A stretch of DNA of 64,000 bases from Flavobacterium sp. 83 (lineage in GTDB: Bacteria > Bacteroidota > Bacteroidia > Flavobacteriales > Flavobacteriaceae). The position numbers and the translations under genes were made by a program. Location: the NCBI RefSeq assembly GCF_000744835.1, contig NZ_JQMS01000001.1, positions 1,302,001 to 1,366,000 of the forward strand. The letters run 5' to 3'. Of the stretch, positions 43,954 through 52,610 are shown piece by piece (within the stretch, counting starts at the first letter, position 1; each line of letters starts with the position of its first letter). The notes under the pieces are model-generated. The model saw nothing but the letters and a program-made list of their open reading frames with translations, ran no database searches and had not been told where the DNA came from.

Positions 43954-45855
43954 TTATAAAGTTTCTTTCAGCCATTTGAAAAATTCACCTTGCCAAACTT
44001 GAGCATTTTGAGGTTTCAATACCCAATGGTTTTCTTCTGGAAAATATAGAAATCTACTTTTTATACCTCGCAATTGAGCCGCTTGAAAAGCTTCTTGCCC
44101 TTGTCCTATTGGTACACGGAAATCTTTACCGCCTTGGATGATTAAAATGGGTTTGTTCCATTTCTCCACAAGACTCATCGGGTTGAACGTAGTATAGGCT
44201 TTTTGAGCAACAGCATTGTCTTTTTCCCAATATGCGCCGCCAAAGTCCCATTTGTTAAAAAAAACTTCTTCGGTAGTTCCAAACATACTTTGAGTGTTGA
44301 AAACACCATCATGGGCAATGAATGTTTTGAAACGGTTATTATGGATTCCTGCTAAATAAAACACAGAATAACCACCATAGCTGGCGCCAACGCAACCTAA
44401 ACGAGTGGCATCAACATATTTTTCTTTAGCAACATCATCAATTGCTGATAGATAATCGTTCATTACTTGCCCACCCCAGTCTTTGCTGATTTGTTCGTTC
44501 CAAGCCACTCCGTGACCTTGCATTCCGCGGCGGTTTGGTGCCACTACAATATAACCTTTAGCAGCCATCAACTGGAAATTCCAACGGAAAGAATACCCTT
44601 GTGTCAATGGAGCTTGTGGTCCACCCTGACAAAATAAAAGTGTTGGGTATTTTTTTGAAGCATCAAAATTAGGAGGAAGGATTACCCAAACTAACATTTT
44701 TTTACCGTCGGTTGTGGTTACGTATCTTCTTTCAGTTTTGCTTAATGCCAATGAATTGTATGTTGCTGTATTACTATTAGATAGTTGTTTCCAAGTGTTT
44801 TTCTTCAGGTTATAAGAATAAATTTCTGCAGCATGGTTCATATCTGTTCTTGTAACGATGATGTTGTCACCTGAAAAACCAACTAAATCATTCACGTCAA
44901 AATCCCCATTAGTGATTTGATGAACATTGACAGCAATTTTGGTTAATCCTGGAAAATTAACTTCAAATAATTGTTTTGTTCCGTCTATTGGTGCAATAAA
45001 GTAGATTTTTTTACCATCATTGCTCCACATAAAATTATCAACTGTTCCGTCCCAGTTTGAAGTCAGGTTAATATTCATTCCTTTAAAGCTGACAATAATA
45101 TCATTTTTATCTGATTCGTAACCGTCACGCTTCATTTGCAACCAAGTCAAATTTCCTGTTGGAGAAAAGAGAGGAGCTGTGTCATAACCTTGATTTTCTT
45201 TAGTTCTGTTACTAGTTTTTCCAGTTTCGAGATTGTATTCGAAAATATTAGTATTGGTCGAAATGGCATATTCTGTACCCGCTTTTTTCTTACAGACATA
45301 CAAAATGCTTTTACTGTCTGGCGACCAAATATAGTCTTCGTCGCCACCAAAAGGTTTTTGAGGGCTATCAAAATTCTCTCCTTTCAGAATGTCGATTCCA
45401 ACGGCGCCTTCTTTGTTTTCTTTATAAAAAACATGGTTGAATTTACCTTCGTTCCAAGTGTCCCAATGGCGATAATCTAGTCCATTGTAGATTTGGACTT
45501 CTGATTTTTCAAGAGTAGGATAAAAATCTTTTCCTAGAACCTTATCGATTTTTACTTCTTCGTTGTAAACAATATACTTTCCGTCAGGCGAAATGTTCTT
45601 GTCTTTTAAAACATTTTTAGTATCGGTTATTTCAGTTGGATTTCCGCCACTTAAGGGTAAGGTGTAAATCTTAGAGTTTGATTTGTTTTCTTCAACGGAA
45701 GGAGTTGATACCTTATAAACTACATTTTTTGCATCTTTTGAAATGCCTAGGGGTGTTACTCTTCCTAGTTTCCAAAGTAATTCGGGGGTCATTACATTTT
45801 GTGCCATAGCATTTAGACTCATCATTATTAGTGTTGTAAACAGTATTTTCTTCAT
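43954..45855 (-). CDS. S9 family serine peptidase (dipeptidyl/acylaminoacyl peptidase type)
   Basis: An exported prolyl-oligopeptidase-family enzyme. The signal peptide is MKKILFTTLIMMSLNAMAQ. Residues about 30-370 are the beta-propeller (repeated WSPDSK, FSPTGN and WSNDGK blades). The C-terminal alpha/beta hydrolase has the triad Ser492 (GASYGGYS), Asp578 (GGKDFRVP) and His610 (EENHWVL). At 633 aa it fits the periplasmic peptide-scavenging type of Bacteroidota. Confidence 0.94.
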   Translation of the reverse strand: MKKILFTTLIMMSLNAMAQNVMTPELLWKLGRVTPLGISKDAKNVVYKVSTPSVEENKSNSKIYTLPLSGGNPTEITDTKNVLKDKNISPDGKYIVYNEEVKIDKVLGKDFYPTLEKSEVQIYNGLDYRHWDTWNEGKFNHVFYKENKEGAVGIDILKGENFDSPQKPFGGDEDYIWSPDSKSILYVCKKKAGTEYAISTNTNIFEYNLETGKTSNRTKENQGYDTAPLFSPTGNLTWLQMKRDGYESDKNDIIVSFKGMNINLTSNWDGTVDNFMWSNDGKKIYFIAPIDGTKQLFEVNFPGLTKIAVNVHQITNGDFDVNDLVGFSGDNIIVTRTDMNHAAEIYSYNLKKNTWKQLSNSNTATYNSLALSKTERRYVTTTDGKKMLVWVILPPNFDASKKYPTLLFCQGGPQAPLTQGYSFRWNFQLMAAKGYIVVAPNRRGMQGHGVAWNEQISKDWGGQVMNDYLSAIDDVAKEKYVDATRLGCVGASYGGYSVFYLAGIHNNRFKTFIAHDGVFNTQSMFGTTEEVFFNKWDFGGAYWEKDNAVAQKAYTTFNPMSLVEKWNKPILIIQGGKDFRVPIGQGQEAFQAAQLRGIKSRFLYFPEENHWVLKPQNAQVWQGEFFKWLKETL

Positions 45856-45928
45856 TTTAAAAATAGAATTTTTTGAGCCATAAAAATAGCTTATTTAAGT
45901 TGATGTTTTTTCGTTTTTAACACTTGCT

Positions 45929-46037
45929 TTTTAGCCCCGATAATAGAGGAAATCCTTTCCAGTCCTGAATTTGTTTCTAGATCTTGAAACAAATTCAGGA
46001 CTGGAAAGATTGAAACGGCTAGCGGGATTAGCTCCTG
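45929..46037. repeat. Flavobacterium REP-like element with a perfect 23-bp hairpin
   Basis: It begins TTTAGCCCCGAT and ends GGATTAGCTCCTGAAA. Inside, 45955-45977 is an exact reverse complement of 45986-46008 with an 8-bp loop. The outer ends match the inverted copy at 56284-56368, while the central hairpin differs, as in a dispersed REP family. Confidence 0.8.
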
Positions 46038-46092
46038 AAATAAATTTAGAATAAATCCTAAAAATCATTATTTTTATAAAAAATATGTGGGC

Positions 46093-47205
46093 ATGGATTT
46101 GAGCTATTGGGAATTGAAAAACTGGTTTACTGACATAGATTATACGATTGTAGGGAGCGGTATTGTGGGTTTACACGCCGCATTACGCTTGCGTGAAAGA
46201 TTTCCTGACAGTAAAATTCTTGTTTTGGAAAAAGGGATGTTGCCGCAAGGAGCCAGCACTAAAAATGCCGGTTTTGCCTGTTTTGGAAGCCTTTCGGAAA
46301 TTATAGATGATTTAAAATCCCATTCGGAAGAGGATGTGGTCAATCTTGTTCAGAAACGATGGAAAGGACTGCAGCTGTTGCGAAAAAGACTTGGTGATGA
46401 GGTAATTGATTTCAAGCCATACGGCGGTTATGAGTTGTTTTTGAATACGGAAGAAAGCAGTTATAACGAATGCGTGGGGAAATTACCATTTATCAATGAA
46501 ATTTTAAGACCGCTTTTTAAGACCGATGTTTTTGCAAAAGAAGTGGATCGTTTTGGGTTTGGCTGTATTCGGGAATATTTGATTTTTAATCCTTTTGAGG
46601 CACAGATTGACACTGGAAATATGATGCAGGCTTTATTGAAACAAGCGATTAATGAAAATATTTTGATTCTGAACCAGCAAACGGTAACAGCGTATTTAGA
46701 CAAAGGAAATTGTGTAGAAGTAGCGCTTGGGGATTTTAGTTTCACTACTAAAAAAATGTTGTTTGCTACTAACGGTTTTGCAAATGCACTAACTGATGGT
46801 GCTGTAAAACCTGCCAGAGCACAAGTTTTGATTACTGAGCCAATTAAAAATTTAGATATAAAAGGGACTTTTCATTTGGACAAAGGCTATTATTATTTCA
46901 GGAATATTGGAGATAGAATATTGTTAGGCGGAGGGAGAAACCTTGATTTTGAGACGGAAACAACAACCGAATTTGGTCAAACGGAAATTGTGCAAAAAAA
47001 ATTGGAACAATTATTAAAAGAAGTAATTTTGCCGAATCAGGATTTCAAAATTGCACACCGTTGGAGTGGAATTATGGGTATAGGCAACAGCAAGAATCCT
47101 ATCGTTACACAATTGTCAGAAAATGTGTATTGTGGTGTACGATTAGGCGGAATGGGAGTGGCAATAGGAAGTTTAATAGGAACAGAATTAGCAGAATTAG
47201 TATAA
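46093..47205 (+). CDS. FAD-dependent oxidoreductase (DAO/glycine oxidase family)
   Basis: A 370-aa amine or amino-acid oxidase-type flavoprotein. The Rossmann motif is YTIVGSGIVGLHAALRLRER (residues about 17-36), followed by LVLEKGMLPQGASTKNAGFA, where the NAGFA region binds FAD. The C-terminal part YYYFRNIGDRILLGGGRNLD and NVYCGVRLGGMGVAIGSLIG completes the DAO fold. A GTG at 46087 is an alternative start. Its stop overlaps the mtgA start (TAATG). The substrate is unknown. Confidence 0.88.
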   Translation: MDLSYWELKNWFTDIDYTIVGSGIVGLHAALRLRERFPDSKILVLEKGMLPQGASTKNAGFACFGSLSEIIDDLKSHSEEDVVNLVQKRWKGLQLLRKRLGDEVIDFKPYGGYELFLNTEESSYNECVGKLPFINEILRPLFKTDVFAKEVDRFGFGCIREYLIFNPFEAQIDTGNMMQALLKQAINENILILNQQTVTAYLDKGNCVEVALGDFSFTTKKMLFATNGFANALTDGAVKPARAQVLITEPIKNLDIKGTFHLDKGYYYFRNIGDRILLGGGRNLDFETETTTEFGQTEIVQKKLEQLLKEVILPNQDFKIAHRWSGIMGIGNSKNPIVTQLSENVYCGVRLGGMGVAIGSLIGTELAELV

Positions 47206-47945
47206 TGGCAACGAAAATAACACCAAAAAGATCAAAACAACCTACAAAAAAAGAATCAACAACCTTTATGGCTAAAGTAAAACGTTTTCTGCTTAAAATT
47301 TTCTTATGGTTCATTGGACTTTCTTTGTTTTTTGTAGTCCTTTTTAAATTTGTACCGGTTCCATTTACTCCTTTAATGGTGATTCGAGCCATTGAAAATA
47401 AAATGGCGGGGAAGGAAAATTACTTCAGTCATGACTGGGAGCCTATAGAAAATATATCAGTTAATTTACAAAAAGCGGTTATTGCCAGTGAAGATGGAAC
47501 CTTTTTGAAACATAATGGTTTTGATTTTACTGCGATGCAAAAAGCATATAAAAGCAACGAAAGAGGTCGCAGAATAAAAGGTGGGAGTACAATATCCCAA
47601 CAAACTGCAAAGAATGTATTTCTGTGGCAGGGGAGAAGTTATTTAAGAAAAGGACTCGAAGCTTATTTTACTGTTTTGATAGAAGCAATCTGGGGAAAAA
47701 AACGAATTATGGAAGTGTATTTAAATAGCATTGAAATGGGTGATGGGGTGTATGGAGCGGAAGCAGCAGCTCAACACTGGTATAGAAAAGATGTTTCTAG
47801 TTTAACCCCACAACAAGCTGCAGGAATAGCTGCAATATTACCAAATCCAAGAAAATATTCAGCGACTAGTTCGTCATCTTACATTAACAGAAGAAAAGAC
47901 AAAATTGTTCGTGTCATGAGACATGTGGGAAAAATTGAATATTAG
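47205..47945 (+). CDS. mtgA: Monofunctional biosynthetic peptidoglycan transglycosylase
   Basis: Polymerises lipid II glycan strands. A basic N-terminus and one membrane helix (IFLWFIGLSLFFVVLFKFVP) precede a GT51 domain. Catalytic Glu is in VIASEDGTFLKHNGFD and the second conserved Glu in IMEVYLNSIEMGDGVYGAEA; IKGGSTISQQTAKNVFL is diagnostic. The start at 47205 overlaps the stop of the oxidoreductase gene by one base (TAATG), so the pair is translationally coupled. Length 246 aa. Confidence 0.95.
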   Translation: MATKITPKRSKQPTKKESTTFMAKVKRFLLKIFLWFIGLSLFFVVLFKFVPVPFTPLMVIRAIENKMAGKENYFSHDWEPIENISVNLQKAVIASEDGTFLKHNGFDFTAMQKAYKSNERGRRIKGGSTISQQTAKNVFLWQGRSYLRKGLEAYFTVLIEAIWGKKRIMEVYLNSIEMGDGVYGAEAAAQHWYRKDVSSLTPQQAAGIAAILPNPRKYSATSSSSYINRRKDKIVRVMRHVGKIEY

Positions 47946-47994
47946 ATTTAGGTCAGATTTCTCTTTTAATGTAATCCTAAAAACTGTTAAAACT

Positions 47995-48037
47995 AAAAAA
48001 CCGTAAACTCTTAATTAAAAGATTTTACGGTTTTTTT
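47995..48037. terminator. Terminator after mtgA, ancestral to tRNA-Ala
   Basis: AAAAACCGTAAA / TTTTACGGTTTTT around a 15-bp loop. A related hairpin at 55252-55296 now follows tRNA-Ala, so this was probably the tRNA's terminator before island 2 inserted. Confidence 0.8.
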
Positions 48038-48050
48038 GTGGAGAATATCG
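48035..48050. repeat. Left attachment core of island 2
   Basis: A 16-bp exact copy (TTTGTGGAGAATATCG) of the tRNA-Ala 3' end. The bases beyond it are unrelated to the tRNA, so this is the displaced chromosomal half. Confidence 0.85.
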
Positions 48051-48190
48051 CACCACTTAAAACGTAAAGTAGAATTACCTCAACACTTAATTTTATTGCA
48101 AACTTAGTAATAAATGCAATGATTACAATACTTTATAAGTTATTAAAAATGTATTGTAATTTGCAGTAGATTGCGACAAACACGCTTTTA

Positions 48191-48223
48191 CCGTACAACT
48201 ATCGTACAAGTTGATTATATTTG
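48191..48223 (+). promoter_or_regulatory. Integrase promoter with tandem CGTACAA sites
   Basis: CCGTACAAC (48191-48199) and TCGTACAAG (48202-48210) are 11 bp apart and directly precede a full -7 box TATATTTG (48216-48223). The integrase ATG is 22 bp further on. TCGTACAA also occurs near the right end at 55236-55243, so these may be arm sites that also repress int. Confidence 0.6.
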
Positions 48224-48245
48224 TAGTGTTCAAATATCAAACACT

Positions 48246-49532
48246 ATGGCAACTATCAATTTTCTTTACCGTTCTACAAAAGACAAAGCAAATTTACATT
48301 TACGTTTATTGTATCGTTTCAATGAAAATGATTTTGTTATTGGAGCAAATACAAAGTTTGAAGTTTTAAAAGACTACTGGAACAACCAACATAAAAAACG
48401 AGTATTTAAGAAAACGAATAACGTTGATGAGTTAAACCAAATTCAAGATATTAAGGCAAAGCAAAACGATGTTGATAATGAACTCAACAAAATTGAAAAT
48501 CATATTTTAAACGCTTTTAATTCTGTTAATCCTGATAAGGTAAATAAAGGCTGGTTGCAAACTCAAATTGATTTGTATTACAATCCTGTAAAAGTTATTG
48601 AAGTTATGCCAACAGAATTGATAAACTACATTGAAACGTACAAGGAGGACAGACGTAATGAAGTAACCGAAAGCACCATAAAAAAATGTAATGTAGTTAG
48701 AGAACTTTTAAAAAGGTATCAAACGGAAATAGTTAAAACGCTTTTATTAACCGACATCGATACTGAATTTAAAAAAGACTTCGAAAACTATTGTATTACT
48801 CAAAATTACGCACCAAATACCATTTCGAGAACGATACGATTTATAAAAACTATTTGTATTCACGCAAAGAGCAAAAAAGAAGACGTAAACCCAGATTTAT
48901 ACAATATCAAAGTAAAATATTATAAAGTTGATAGTATTCATTTAACTTTTGATGAGATACAAAAAATTGAGAATATCCAAAAAGATAAATTAACCGAGAG
49001 TTTAGAAAATGCAAAAGACTGGTTAATTATTAGTTGTTATACAGGTCAAAGAGTATCGGACTTTTTGAGGTTTACAAATAAAATGATACGTATTGAAGAC
49101 GGTAAAAGTTTTATTGAATTTACTCAAAAGAAAACCGATAAAATTATGACTGTTCCAGTACACCCAAAAGTTATTGAAATACTCAACAAAAGAAACGGTA
49201 TGTTTCCCTATGCTATTTCAGACCAAAAATATAATGACTATATCAAAACCGTTTGTGAGATTGCCGAAATTACTCAAATGGTTTACGGTAGTAAGAAAAC
49301 AGAAACCGCACCCGAAAGCGGAATATTTCGCAAAGAAACAAAAGAATACAGAAAATGCGATTTAGTTACCTCTCACATTGGAAGACGTTCCTTTGCATCA
49401 AATTTTTACGGAACTATTCCAACTTCTTTATTGATAAATATTACTGGCCACAGTACCGAAACAATGTTTTTAACGTACATAGGCAAAAGCAATAAAGATT
49501 TAGCAAAAGAAACCCACAAGTATTTTAAATAG
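48246..49532 (+). CDS. Tyrosine recombinase (island 2 integrase)
   Basis: A 428-aa site-specific recombinase that would insert the element in tRNA-Ala. The start at 48246 (MATINFLYRSTKDKANLHLR) is chosen because the longer frame begins upstream of the promoter. Domains: arm-binding N-terminus, SAM-like core-binding (residues about 115-215) and the catalytic domain. Active-site residues are Arg in CYTGQRVSDFLRF, the HxxR box in TSHIGRRSFASNF, His in NITGHSTETMF and Tyr in MFLTYIGKS. It differs clearly from the island 1 integrase. Confidence 0.95.
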   Translation: MATINFLYRSTKDKANLHLRLLYRFNENDFVIGANTKFEVLKDYWNNQHKKRVFKKTNNVDELNQIQDIKAKQNDVDNELNKIENHILNAFNSVNPDKVNKGWLQTQIDLYYNPVKVIEVMPTELINYIETYKEDRRNEVTESTIKKCNVVRELLKRYQTEIVKTLLLTDIDTEFKKDFENYCITQNYAPNTISRTIRFIKTICIHAKSKKEDVNPDLYNIKVKYYKVDSIHLTFDEIQKIENIQKDKLTESLENAKDWLIISCYTGQRVSDFLRFTNKMIRIEDGKSFIEFTQKKTDKIMTVPVHPKVIEILNKRNGMFPYAISDQKYNDYIKTVCEIAEITQMVYGSKKTETAPESGIFRKETKEYRKCDLVTSHIGRRSFASNFYGTIPTSLLINITGHSTETMFLTYIGKSNKDLAKETHKYFK

Positions 49533-50287
49533 TAAAAAATAAATGTTTTATTTTAAGTACATATTTTACACCTTTTACACCTACAAAAGTAAAAGCAGAA
49601 AAAGTTTGCGAAAGATTAAAAATCTATTAGAGTAAAAACACAAATATATTTGTAAGGTTATTCTTTAAAATATAAAAAATATGCTATTTAATGAAAATTA
49701 TTTTTCAAGCCTTATTAACATTCGAAGCGTAAAAAATACAGTTTCTAATTGTGCGTTTTGAATATTCAATAACTAATTGATTTACAATTTGTTAGAACAA
49801 AATGATATATCAAAATCATAGTATATCATTTTTAACTAATTGATTTTCACTATTAAATAAAAATAAAAAAAAGTTTAAAAGAAATTAAATTTTAAAAAGT
49901 AAGAAAAATTTACGGAATCAAAAACGATAAAATATTAAATACAAAATTGAATTTGTCAAATTGCAAAAGTAAAGTGCGACATCAGATGTTAATAATTAAA
50001 TCATCTAAATTGCTATCTAACATAAAAAGAAGAAATATCTTTGTAAGGAAAATAAGTAGGAATAAAAAAACCCACTATCTTCAAAAAACTGAAAACAATG
50101 AGTTTATTTTGAAATTTTGAAGTAGCAAGTACAACAAAAGTATTAAATTTTGGTCGGTCTAATACTTTGCAAATATAACTAAAATCTTAATTAGTTGTAT
50201 TTTTTGTACAGTTACTTCTCATCACTTCATTTTAGCATTTTGTTTTTCAGTTAAATAAATTATTTACTAACTGTTAAGAGCAAAATT
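49533..50287. other. 755-bp gene-free region of island 2
   Basis: No supportable gene. It holds the left inverted repeat (49557-49580), a full -7 box TATCTTTG at 50036-50043 with TTG 23 bp before it, and a hairpin AAAGTATTA / TAATACTTT (50137-50145 and 50160-50168) with loop containing GGTCGGTC. A regulatory RNA or replication origin is possible. Confidence 0.55.
49557..49580 (+). repeat. Left copy of the island 2 inverted repeat
   Basis: A 24-bp sequence containing TTTTACACC twice in tandem. Its reverse complement lies at 55141-55164 with 23 of 24 bases identical. Confidence 0.85.
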
Positions 50288-50467
50288 ATGCACTACCTAA
50301 CAACAAGGGAGGTTTCTCAATTATTGGGATACACTCAAAGAAACATTTGCTATTTGATTAAAGCAAAAAAGATCACTCCAGCCATTACATTACAGAATGG
50401 ACACTTTTTATTTACTGCAGAAGATGTGGCTTTGTATAATTCTAAAAAATTGAATTATGCAGTATAG
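50288..50467 (+). CDS. Small excisionase-like HTH protein (59 aa)
   Basis: Translates as MHYLTTREVSQLLGYTQRNI then a short wing (FLFTAEDVALYNSKKL). This is the MerR/excisionase-type HTH with the recognition helix TQRNICYLIKA. It overlaps the next HTH gene by 11 bp. It is likely the recombination directionality factor or a regulator of island 2. Confidence 0.75.
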   Translation: MHYLTTREVSQLLGYTQRNICYLIKAKKITPAITLQNGHFLFTAEDVALYNSKKLNYAV

Positions 50468-50735
50468 TACATTAGTTCAGGTAACACCCGAAGCATTAGT
50501 AAAACTAATTAATGAGGGTGTAAAAAGTCAATTAGAAGAATTTAAAAAGAACCTTAACACCAACGATCCTGACATTTTACTCACTCGAGCCGAAGCGTGC
50601 GAGTTTCTAAAAATTGAGCAAACCACTTTGTACCATTGGGTAAAGGCTGGTAAAGTTCAATGTTACGGTATTGCAAACAGACGGTTTTTTAAAAAATCCG
50701 ACTTAATGAATAGTTTAACCTTACTAAAAAAATAG
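50457..50735 (+). CDS. HTH_17 DNA-binding protein
   Basis: A 92-aa protein with a helical N-terminus (EALVKLINEGVKSQLEEFKK) and an excisionase-type HTH (LLTRAEACEFLKIEQTTLYH, then WVKAGKVQCYGIANRRFFKK). Architecture matches the island 1 HTH gene at 8366. It overlaps the 59-aa gene and lies 3 bp before the next gene. Confidence 0.82.
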   Translation: MQYSTLVQVTPEALVKLINEGVKSQLEEFKKNLNTNDPDILLTRAEACEFLKIEQTTLYHWVKAGKVQCYGIANRRFFKKSDLMNSLTLLKK

Positions 50736-50738
50736 GCT

Positions 50739-51005
50739 ATGAACTACACAGGCAAAAACGAAACAGACCAGTTAAGAAAAGTATTTAATGCTTTTTTTGA
50801 AAACCCAATGACAATGAAAGAAGTCGATGTTTATACAGGCATAATGCGTGAAAACATTTGTAGGTATGTAATGACTTTCAGGAATGAAAACCGCATTGAA
50901 TTAATTGGATATAGAAAATGTAGTATTACAGGACATAATAAGGTTGGTATTTATACGACAAACCCCGATTTATTTCCAAAGTCGAACCAATTAAAAATGT
51001 TTTAG
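50739..51005 (+). CDS. Small winged-helix-like protein
   Basis: An 88-aa protein, TDQLRKVFNAFFENPMTMKE then VDVYTGIMRENICRYVMTFR and a basic wing (ELIGYRKCSITGHNKVGIYT). The pattern fits a winged-helix DNA-binding fold seen next to island primases in Bacteroidota. It lies 3 bp before the helicase gene, so the set is one operon. Confidence 0.7.
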   Translation: MNYTGKNETDQLRKVFNAFFENPMTMKEVDVYTGIMRENICRYVMTFRNENRIELIGYRKCSITGHNKVGIYTTNPDLFPKSNQLKMF

Positions 51006-51008
51006 GCT

Positions 51009-52610
51009 ATGGAAGTAAATACACTAAAAAGTATCATTGCAAGTGATATTGAGAGCAAAGTTAATTCGTTTGAGATTGCAAAACAGAAAACGCCAAACGA
51101 TATTTTAAAGGAACTTACAAACAGTATAGGGCATTTAGATTTTCAAATATTGGCATTTCCAAACATCGATGAGTTAAGAAAGTCTTATTCAAAATTGCAA
51201 CTTGAATTATTTGGAAGTATTTCGGACGGTATAGAACCACTTTATACTGATAAACAAAGCACCGAGTACAAAGAAGTATTTAAACAATGGCAGAAAGTCA
51301 GTAGGGAATTAGATAAATGCAAGCTATCTAAAAACCATTATCTAATCCTTTGCATTGAAAAGCTTTTGGATATTGCAAATGCGAATAAATGGGATTTATG
51401 TAAAAATGAAGCCTTTATTTATTTGTATAATGGTTGTTACTGGAATGAAATAAGCAAAGAATTACTTCAATCTTTCTTAGGCAAAACGTCTTTAAAAATG
51501 GGAGTTGAAAAATTCAAAGCTAAAATTCATACGTTCCAAGATGAGTTGTTTCGACAATTTATGGCCGAAGCTTATTTGCCGAAACCCGAACCGAAACCCA
51601 ATAGTGTTTTGATTAATTTACAAAACGGTACGTTTGAAATAACACCCACAAAAAGAGGTTTACGGAACTTTGAGCAAAAAGACTTTATTACCCACCAATT
51701 GCCGTTCGAATATGACCCCGAAGCAACCGCCCCACAATGGCAAAAGTTTTTAGATGAGGTATTGCCTGATAAAGACAAACAAAAAGTATTTGCAGAATTT
51801 TTCGGTTACATTTTTATAAAACCAAGTGTATTGAAACTTGAAAAGATGTTAATCTTATACGGAACTGGAGCAAATGGTAAAAGTGTTTGTTTTGAAGTCT
51901 TAAACGCCCTTTTAGGAAGTGAAAATGTAAGCAACTACTCTTTACAAAGCTTGACAGATGCAAACGGTTATTACAGGGCAAAAATAGCTAATAAACTGGT
52001 AAACTATGCAAGTGAGATAAACGGCAAACTTGAAACCGATGTATTTAAACAAATGGCTTCGGGCGAACCAATAGAAGCACGTTTGCCCTATGGAAACCCT
52101 ATGATTTTAAAAGAGTATGCAAAGTTAATTTTCAATTGTAATGAATTACCAAAAGACGTGGAACACACGAACGCATATTTTAGACGGTTTTTAATTATTT
52201 GTTTTGATGTAACTATTCCTGAAGACAGACAGGACAAACAACTACCAAACAAAATAATACAAAATGAATTATCGGGCGTATTCAACTGGATTTTGCAAGG
52301 ACTTGACAGGGTATTGGAACAAAAGAATTTCAGTAAATGTGAAGCAATAGAAAACGCCCGAAGCGATTACGAAAAGCAAAGTGATAGCGTGCAAATATTT
52401 ATTAATGAATTGAATTTTAAAACTTCAACTACTGATTACACATTAATAAAAACACTATACGAACAATTTAAAATATTTTGTATTGAAGACGGTTTTCGCC
52501 CCGTAAATAAGTCAAATTTTATGAAGCGATTAACAGCATACAAAATTTATGTTACACGCTTAAACGTGGGTAATGTGGCCTACATTACTACTGATATAAG
52601 TTTTATTTAA
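51009..52610 (+). CDS. D5/P4-type primase-helicase
   Basis: A 533-aa SF3 replicative helicase. The D5 N-terminal domain (residues about 110-230, FIYLYNGCYWNEISKELLQS) precedes the ATPase: Walker A LILYGTGANGKSVCFEVL (about 281-298), VNYASEINGKLETDVFKQMA and the sensor AKLIFNCNELPKDVEHTNAY with FRRFLIICFD. A winged C-terminus follows. No catalytic primase motif is seen in this chain; the downstream DUF6371 protein may supply it. The stop overlaps the next start by one base. Confidence 0.9.
   Translation: MEVNTLKSIIASDIESKVNSFEIAKQKTPNDILKELTNSIGHLDFQILAFPNIDELRKSYSKLQLELFGSISDGIEPLYTDKQSTEYKEVFKQWQKVSRELDKCKLSKNHYLILCIEKLLDIANANKWDLCKNEAFIYLYNGCYWNEISKELLQSFLGKTSLKMGVEKFKAKIHTFQDELFRQFMAEAYLPKPEPKPNSVLINLQNGTFEITPTKRGLRNFEQKDFITHQLPFEYDPEATAPQWQKFLDEVLPDKDKQKVFAEFFGYIFIKPSVLKLEKMLILYGTGANGKSVCFEVLNALLGSENVSNYSLQSLTDANGYYRAKIANKLVNYASEINGKLETDVFKQMASGEPIEARLPYGNPMILKEYAKLIFNCNELPKDVEHTNAYFRRFLIICFDVTIPEDRQDKQLPNKIIQNELSGVFNWILQGLDRVLEQKNFSKCEAIENARSDYEKQSDSVQIFINELNFKTSTTDYTLIKTLYEQFKIFCIEDGFRPVNKSNFMKRLTAYKIYVTRLNVGNVAYITTDISFI

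Noticed and set aside
47061..47204. Upstream extension of mtgA
   Set aside because: It overlaps the oxidoreductase gene out of frame; TAATG coupling at 47205 is the natural start.
48171..48245. N-terminal extension of the island 2 integrase
   Set aside because: It starts upstream of the integrase promoter and of the CGTACAA repeats.
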